A DNA stretch of 64,000 nucleotides from Tenodera sinensis (Eukaryota; Arthropoda; Insecta; Mantodea; Mantidae). Position 1 is the first letter of the stretch. Every line of letters begins with the position of its first letter. The stretch covers positions 2,216,501 through 2,280,500 of the forward strand of contig CM060972.1 in the NCBI GenBank assembly GCA_030765045.1. Reading direction: 5' to 3'. The notes below the pieces were generated by a model that saw nothing but the letters and a program-made list of their open reading frames with translations, ran no database searches and had not been told where the DNA came from. Position numbers and translations under genes: made by a program. This document shows positions 51,501 to 60,500 of the stretch, piece after piece.

Positions 51501-54500
51501 AATATGAATCCATTGCGGAATTTAAGGTCATACCGGCAAGTTGCCTTGGTAGCTCAGTGCTTGGAGTAGCTGCATGTGAAGCAGAAGACTGTGGTTGAAA
51601 TCCCCGCTAAGGCATTGAAATTTTCAGTCCTGATTCCACCTCTCAAACATTGTCAACATACGGCTTGTGTGTTTAAAAACACCACTAATTAGTTGGTTGG
51701 CATAAAATATCAATTTTCAAACTTGGCTTTCTACCAGTCATTTGTTTCATACAACAGCCACCCTCTGTATGTCAAGTCGGGTACTTCTGGGACAGCTTTT
51801 GCTTTTAGAAAGACATTAAAGAAACATTTAGGTTATGGTAGACATAAGTTACTTATTGCAAATTTAAAGGATATATTTATAATAAACTCTACTTCAGCAG
51901 AATAATATGTACATGAGTCAAAATTGTTGTTCAGAGTTGTTCACATTTGTTAAATCATTTAACCTCTTCTTTTCAGGGAGAAGTAGGAAGATCATCTTCC
52001 GTGATTCGGGATGGAACTGGAAGAATATCTCCAGGAACACAAAAAGAAATAAATGAACTAGGTACTAAAAGCAATACATCACGTGATTTTTCTGTAGTTT
52101 GTGTATTACAAAATGGAAGAGCTTCGCTCCGTATGTTTTGGGTAAAATATCTGAAATCGTTATATGGGTTTTGATTTGACAAAAAAGAAGAAAGGAAAAA
52201 AAAAGTTTCATAACCAGGTATTGCCTCACTTTTATCACTTTGCAAGTTTATTTCTCCACCAGTTTAATTGAAATAATTTGATGACCTTGTGTGATATTGT
52301 ACAGTGTCCATAGAGTCCATTTAGAAGTTTCCCTGAATCAAAAAATAAAAGATGGGAACTACCAAACATTCAAACAGTAATTCCTGAGTATCCTCAAAAA
52401 ACGGCAGTTGCAACCTTCAGGTTGATTACAGGACATGATTGAGCAGAATTGGGATATATTCTTCACCACTCTGTCCTCTATGTGATCTGCAAGAGGAAAT
52501 GGACCAAGACCACCTTCAAATATGCCCGGCCACTTCTAGCGCCCTTCCCATCTATCAGAGAGCAAGAGGATTAATGACTTCATTGTCAGAAATCCAGCTT
52601 TAGCTAACAATGACAACAACTGTTTTCTCTGATACTTAACTCACAGTATCACTTCACTAACGTGAACAAGTTCCAATTGTCACTAACAGTTAACTAATGT
52701 AAACTATGGAAGAGACAACATTGAATGACAGATGGCAGGAGGAGTTGGTCAACGTGGCAATCAATCAGAGGCTTGCCACACCTTGCATTGTTGTATAGTT
52801 AAACATGCTGTGAAGTGCATTGTAGAGCTGGTCATAGAAATAACATTTGTGCCTGCAAAATTTGTTTACACAACAGGAAAGTGAATAATCCAATCATGAA
52901 GTGGCCAGCTATGTCGCCATTAAATTTTGTGTTTGCCATAGTGAATGACAACGAAACAAAGATTAAAACCACTCATGACGCAAGTGATTGACTTGCAAAA
53001 CATGTCTGGAATTGGAATTTAATTCACAATTACCAAATAACTAAATATTTATTGATATTCATTGATTTAGCTTGTTAGTTACAGTTAGTTTTATCCGAGA
53101 TTTGATCTTTAGTGATACTCGATTGAATGGTACTGTAAATCAGTCATGCAACTCTTTTCAGAGGAAAATGAACACTTTAACACTAAAGAAATCTCTAAGT
53201 GCTTTCTTGCAACCCAGCTTGCATCTGTTTAAAAAGTCATGATCATTCCACATTTAAAAGTTACAAGGTTTATTTAAGAAAGTGTTGTGTCCCAGAGTTG
53301 TTTATTATCAGTTCCTCAAATATCCACAAGTACGAGTACCTACAGCTGGGACCACCATATTACCTACATATAGCATTAAACTCTTGTTAAACTACAGGTG
53401 AGTTCCAGTAAAGTTAAACTTAAATTAAACTGAAGATTTGAGAGGTAGAACTGGAACTTAAAAATTCAATGCCACAACTGGGATTTGAACCACACACCTT
53501 CCGCTTACCAGGCGGCTGCTCTAACCACTGAGCTAATGTGACAAACTGCCAGTAGGTTTGTTGGCATAAATAAATAATAATTAGCCAGAATGGCATTGAA
53601 TTCTCAAACCAGTTCGTATTTCTCCTGGTAAACCACAAAGGCAGTCTTACATCAGAGACAAATTACCCCAATGGTGACTTACTATTGCAAGTACTTTATA
53701 TCCCAGGATTAAATAACCTTCAGATGGTAATTATTATTTATTTATGCCAAAAGAAACCTAATTACAGACTGCACTTCACAAGTGATAGGATTTTGTATTG
53801 CAACGCACTATTGACAACTCACAGAGAGCTAAGTAAGGAAGGCATAGTTCTCACGTACTTTATGTCCCAGCATTAACCTCTTGAGCGATGGCCATTTAAA
53901 ACGTCTGCGAGCCGAGAACTGCTACCCAATATCCAGCGCAGGGCATTTAAAGTGCTTCATATATACACAGCTGCATTTTGTGTAAATATTAAGTTATTTT
54001 AATGAAACAAAAACTGGTATAAAACTCGTTATTTGCAGTATAAATGTACGTCATCAGCAAAGTTGAGTTGTATTTACAAAATGTTGAAATGGCACAATTT
54101 TGTTTCACTGTGGTGAAAAGTCAACTTTGCTCTGTCGAACGCATCTAAGTTCTCGGAAAGATACAGTAAAGAAACACCCATTGTATGTGTGGCTAATGCG
54201 TCAGCATACTGTGTAATAATGCACTACTGTATGCGTGGTCTCTTGAGTCATCAGAATAGATCAACATTGCAACTTTTGCTTACGCGAGTTTCGTAACTGA
54301 GTAGAATCCGTGTCTTCCTTTGTTGAAATACATACGTATTCTTTCCTGCTTGTAGCTGAAGGGAGAAGTGGTATAAAAATGATGGATAAGCAATATGGGT
54401 GTGATACATGTCCTGTGCGTTTGTGCATTTAACCCTTATTTATCCCTTATCTAACTCAACTTATTTTAATGTTCCCTTTATGAAACATTTAAGTAAAGTC

Positions 54501-57500
54501 TATATACTTTACTGGCTTACCTTTATATGTTCCTTGTGCAGTGATGTGCCTCAAAACAGGGATAAGCACACAAGGGTGCATCTCCACATTCGCGAATTCC
54601 CTTCTTGTGGCACATGAAACACTTTCGAGATGGGCGGGACTTCTTTGCTGTTGGTGGTATCCTTTTAGGATAATGTTTTCCTTGAAGTCTGAGAAGTGCA
54701 GTGGTTCTGGATTTTCAACCCCCAACATGCTATTGTTCAATTAGGCTGCGAGCTATTGATAGTCGGAAGTCCAGGTAGGTCATTGTCCTGTGTGGGTTTA
54801 GAGCTCTCTAAATTACCAAACAATTGTATATGGTTATATCCAGTTGGTGCAAAAATACCTTTTTATACCACTTCTCCCTTCAGCTGCAAGCAGGAAAGTA
54901 TATGTATGTATTTCAACAAAGAAAGAAACAGAGTCTACAAAGTTACGAAACACGCATAAGAAAACGTTGCAAACATGCTGTATTCTGATGACTCAAGAGA
55001 CCACGCATACACTAGTGCTTTATTACACAGTATGCTGACGCACAAGCCACACATACAATAGGTCGACTACTGTTTCTTTCAGAGAACTTATATTAGACGC
55101 GTTCAACAGAGTAAAGTTAACTTTTCACCACAGTGAAACAAAATAGTGCCATTTCAACGTTTTGTAAATGCAACTCAACTTTGCTGATGACGTACATGTA
55201 TGCTGCATATAACGAGTTTTATACCAGTTTTTGTTTCATTAAAATAACTTAATATTTACACAAAATACAGCTGTGTATATACGAAGCGCATTTACCAATT
55301 TAAATGCTAGCAGTTCTCGGCTCGTGGACGTTTTAAATGGCCATCGCTCAAGAGGTTAATCTATAGTTTAAGGCAATGTATCTGTGAAAATGAAAAAATC
55401 TACAATTTTCTTCTGATCACTTTGAAATTTTTTCCACACTCTCAGAACATAAAGTAAATAGTATACACAAAATTTCAATGTCATGTCAAATCATTTTTAA
55501 ATTATTAATGTATTTATTAATAATTAATCACTTTTTCATATGCTCATATGAGATGACTCTTGGATCCTACAGTTTGTTGTATCCCTCCTAAATTTTTAAT
55601 TTAAGTTCAGTATACAAATATAAAGAAATTGTCATACCAAAAATGTATAGATTTAATTAGTTTAAGAGAAAAAAAAATGTTTTGTATACTATTTATTAAT
55701 ATTTTCAATTTTTTCAGTATGAGTTATGAAAAATATTTAATTTCAGCTCAATTATTTAATATTTTTTTAACTAGCAAGGGGCATTTTGAATAGTGAAAAA
55801 TGCTGGAAAAAAAAAAGAACAGAGAAAAATGAATTTTATAGTTTAACATATGTCTTTGTTCTTTACCTAAATTCAATCAACTTAAAATTCCCCAGCACCA
55901 TATGTGGGACTCTGTTGCTTTCTTGCTTTGAGAATTTTAAGTTTGCTTGGTTGTTTCTTAATATGAAAACTTTCCTTTCACCTTCGCTTTGTTTACGAAA
56001 TTTAGAAATTTGTTATTCTTAGCTAACCTCTACACAATGCACTTTCGCAAAGTTATACAGATAATTAATAAAATATCTGCTTGTTACGGCTTTACTATAA
56101 ACTAACAAATAACTTAACACCTATTAACTACCTAAATAATGTCTAATATAGAACTGGAACACTGAAGTAACCTGGCAGGATTATAGAATTACAGAACACT
56201 GACTGTGTTTCTCTGTTTGGAAGCAAAACATGCCAGATTTGCAGCATTTCAGCTCAAATATTGAATTCACTTCACCACAGCCAACTTACAACCTTTCTGA
56301 AGTAAAATTCCCTGCAAGAGACCAAAATCAAAGCCAGTGAATACGAAAAATGTGTTTCAAAGCTGTGATGACGAAGTTTAGCGAGGGAAGCTCACCCGCA
56401 CTAAGACATTTGAATGATCTCGTGGAGCTTTCAAAATGACTAACACTGAGAAAACGAAAATGTGCTGTTAAAGTACAAAGTGTAAAAATAATAAAAAATG
56501 TAAAAAGTAAAAATAAAAAACTTAGGCAATTTTTACCACATTTCAGTGATACATTGCCTTAATCCTTACTGGGAGTTCGAAGCTCCTTTATAATACTGGC
56601 CCATAATGCTTGTGTTCTGTAACTGTGTGGTAGTAATGTGAATCAATTTGGTTGGAGATTGCTCAAAGGCTTGTCTTATTTGTCTGATGCTTTGTCCAAA
56701 ACTGAGGCTAACTTCACGAGTTTCTTGTACCGCTCACAAATTGATGAACAAGTACTTGCAAGAGAACTAGATATAGGAAGCTGACGTGAATGTTCACAGG
56801 TGACACAATGTGGAAGAAAGCTTGCAGCCTGAAGTTGCTGAGGGAACCAGACGTTGATGCCAGCGTAGCAGACAGCAATGGTTGGACAGCATTACATGAA
56901 GCCGTCGTTAAAGGACCTATGCAATGTGTCAGAGCACTATTAAATCACACTACCTATGGTAAGTAGGGGAACTACCTATTCTATTTCCCCAAAAATTTGA
57001 TACTATTTGAACCTCCCTAAATCCAAAAAATAGTTCTACTGAAAAGTGCATAAGCGAACAGCATAAACACCATAATTCAAAAATGAAAAGTTGATTAAGT
57101 ACCAAACTACGAGTATCATCAAGCAATGTGACACAAAGTTCCTTGGCTTACATTATCCTATACATGGAAAATGTTCTATTGAAAAGTTTGATTTGCTGAA
57201 AAATGTCCTTAACGATTTTGATTAAAATACCATGTTTATATTTTCATGACAAATTAAACCAATATCTCGAATTTTCTGAGAATACCTCCAAGGTCCTCTG
57301 TTTTCAATGACTTCTTAACTTCTTAACTGCGCCTGTGTATGGTAGTTGGGTCTGTCTCTTAACTGGGCTTGTGTATGGTTGTTGGGTCCGTCTCTTAACT
57401 GGGCCTGTGTATGGTTGTTGGGTCCGTCTCTTAACTGGGCCTGTGTATGGTAGTTGGGTCCGTCTCTTAACTGGGCCGCTGTATGGTAGTTGGGTCTGTA

Positions 57501-60500
57501 TTAACTGGGCCTGTGTATGGTTGTTGGGTCTGTCTTTTAACTGTGCCTGTGTATGGAAGTTGGGTATGGCTCTTATCTGGGCCTATGGTAGTTAGGTCTG
57601 TATTAACTGCGCCTGTGTATGGTAGTTAGGTCTGTATTAACTGTGCCTGTGTATGGTTGTTGGGTATGGCTCTTATCTGGGCCTATGGTAGTTAGGTCTG
57701 TATTAACTGTGCCTGTGTATGGAAGTTGGGTATGGCTCTTATCTGGGCCTATGGTAGTTAGGTCTGTATTAACTGTGCCTGTGTATGGAAGTTGGGTATG
57801 GCTCTTATCTGGGCCTATGGTAGTTAGGTCTGTATTAACTGTGCCTGTGTATGGTTGTTGGGTCTGTCTTTTAACTGCGCCTGTGTATGGTAGTTGGGTA
57901 TGTATTAACTGTGCCTGTGTATGGAAGTTGGGTATGGCTCTTATCTGGGCCTATGGTAGTTAGGTCTGTATTAACTGTGCCTGTGTATGGAAGTTGGGTA
58001 TGGCTCTTATCTGGGCCTATGGTAGTTAGGTCTGTATTAACTGTGCCTGTGTATGGAAGTTGGGTATGGCTCTTATCTGGGCCTATGGTAGTTAGGTCTG
58101 TATTAACTGTGCCTGTGTATGGAAGTTGGGTATGGCTCTTATCTGGGCCTATGGTAGTTAGGTCTGTATTAACTGTGCCTGTGTATGGAAGTTGGGTATG
58201 GCTCTTATCTGGGCCTATGGTAGTTAGGTCTGTATTAACTGTGCCTGTGTATGGAAGTTGGGTATGGCTCTTATCTGGGCCTATGGTAGTTAGGTCTGTA
58301 TTAACTGTGCCTGTGTATGGTTGTTGGGTCTGTCTTTTAACTGCGCCTGTGTATGGTAGTTGGGTATGTATTAACTGTGCCTGTGTATGGAAGTTGGGTA
58401 TGGCTCTTATCTGGGCCTATGGTAGTTAGGTCTGTATTAACTGTGCCTGTGTATGGTAGTTGGGTATGGCTCTTAACTGGGCCGCTGTATGGTAGTTGGG
58501 TCTGTCTCTTAACTGGGCCGCTGTATGGTAGTTGGGTCTGTCTCTTAACTGGGCCGCTGTATGGTAGTTGGGTCTGTATTAACTGGGCCTGTGTATGGTT
58601 GTTGGGTCTGTCTTTTAACTGCGCCTGTGTATGGTAGTTGGGTATGGCTCTTATCTGGGCCTATGGTAGTTAGGTCTGTATTAACTGGGCCTGTGTATGG
58701 TTGTTGGGTCTGTCTTTTAACTGGGCCTGTGTATGGTTGTTGGGTCTGTCTTTTAACTGGGCCTGTGTATGGTTGTTGGGTCTGTCTTTTAACTGGGCCT
58801 GTGTATGGCAGTTGGGTATCTGGTTCTAGGTCTATTATCTAGATCTGTGTGATATCTGGGATCAATGTCAGTTCTGGGATAGGTATCTGGGTCCGGCATC
58901 TAGCTCTGGTTCCGCTATATGGGGCTGGATCCAGGATGATGAATGACTAGCAAGAGTGAAGGGGCCAGTGTATGTACTGTCCGCTAGTACGTCTAATGTG
59001 GAGGTGGTTCAACGCTCCGTTGGAATCTGTGTTTTCTGAGCCAGTCGAACTTTAGGCCTGCTTTCCAGGGGGACTAAACTGCAATCCAGCATGCCGGTTC
59101 AGTGTGCTCTTCTCGGAGGCTCATCACTACACCTGGCTCGAAGGCCAAATAGGTCTTTTTCCAGTATCTCGTCTTAGTCCGGTATCCAGTTCTGGTTTCA
59201 GTATCAGGTCTATGTCTGGTATTTCATCTTGGTCCGATATCCAGTTCTGGTTCTAGTATCTGCTGGGTCTGTCTTGTATCTGGGTCTGGGACCAGTGTCT
59301 GTGTCTGGCATCTGGATGTGGGTCTGTCATGTGGGTCTGGTATATAGATCTGGGTATGGTGTCAATGTGGGTCTGTTATCTAGATCTGGAATTGGGTGTG
59401 GTATCTAGATCTCGTACCTGGGTCTTGTATCCAGGTCTGGTATCTATGTCTGTTATCTGAATCTCTTTGTTATTTATACTTTATCCTTGAGGTGGCTTCC
59501 TCATGGGGGAAGTAGTTAAAATTAAATAAAATTAAATATTTCTTGTATATAAGAGGGTTAGAAGCGTTTTACATTAGGAAGTTACTTGCAGCCCACCCTG
59601 TAGTGAATGTATGCATTTGTTGTTTCAGGAAAGAAACCAGTTAACATTCATGCCAAGGATATCAAGGGCGCTACTCCACTAATGTATGCAGTAATGGAAA
59701 ATAACTTAGAAGTTACTAAACTACTGTTGAGATATGGAGGTAAGTAATACTGCTGGTTCATAATAACTAGGGCCCTGATTTTGATGAAAAGTCATCTGCT
59801 TTTTAAGTAGTCACAGACGATGCTTATTGATAATTAAGTACATTCTGGAACAAATACGTTAGATATATGTGGTTTTTATAGGTCATCAATTGCATTCTGG
59901 AACAAATACATTAGATATATGTGGTTTTGACTATTGCACAAAGCCTACTGTATTTTAATATTCTCCTTGCACCTACAAGGAAATAAGCAATAAGATAATT
60001 TGTACAAATGTTTATCTGAACTAACACGAAGAAGATATAGAAATAAGAGTTTGTAAGAATGGTTAGTACAAGAGTAGAGAAAGTCATGTGAGTGCAACAC
60101 ATCAGATTTTTTTGAGACACTCTGCACCAATATGCCAATTGAAAATTGGTTTACTTGGTGGTACATATGATTGTATGTAAAATAGCAAAATTACTCTTTG
60201 GGTTATCTTTTCAGTTATTTCCTTTATTCTTTATTTCCTATATTTACATCCATGATGGCCTCACATAGACAAATTATCACAAGCACACTGAAAAGCTCTT
60301 TTTACTACACAAACTTTACAAATAGGATTCAAAAACTGCTAAAAGTTGCTCAGCCTCCTAGGAACATGAAATGAGCCACGGAACAGGATTCCTCCAGCAC
60401 TGAAGCTCAGTGTTTGGTATTATATGTGGTAACATCACACTGCTATTCTGGAAAGGTTAATCTCAAATGAAATGAAGTAGATAGATAAGCAAGCTTTCTT

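Noticed and set aside
51725..51902. Coding-like text TAFAFRKTLKKHLGYGRHK
   Set aside because: Faintly like a LINE C-terminus, but too short and without supporting motifs or splice sites for a host exon.
57887..58429. 180-codon ORF in the minisatellite as a repeat protein
   Set aside because: It is an effect of 36/66-base tandem periods divisible by three inside an intron, with no start or splice context.
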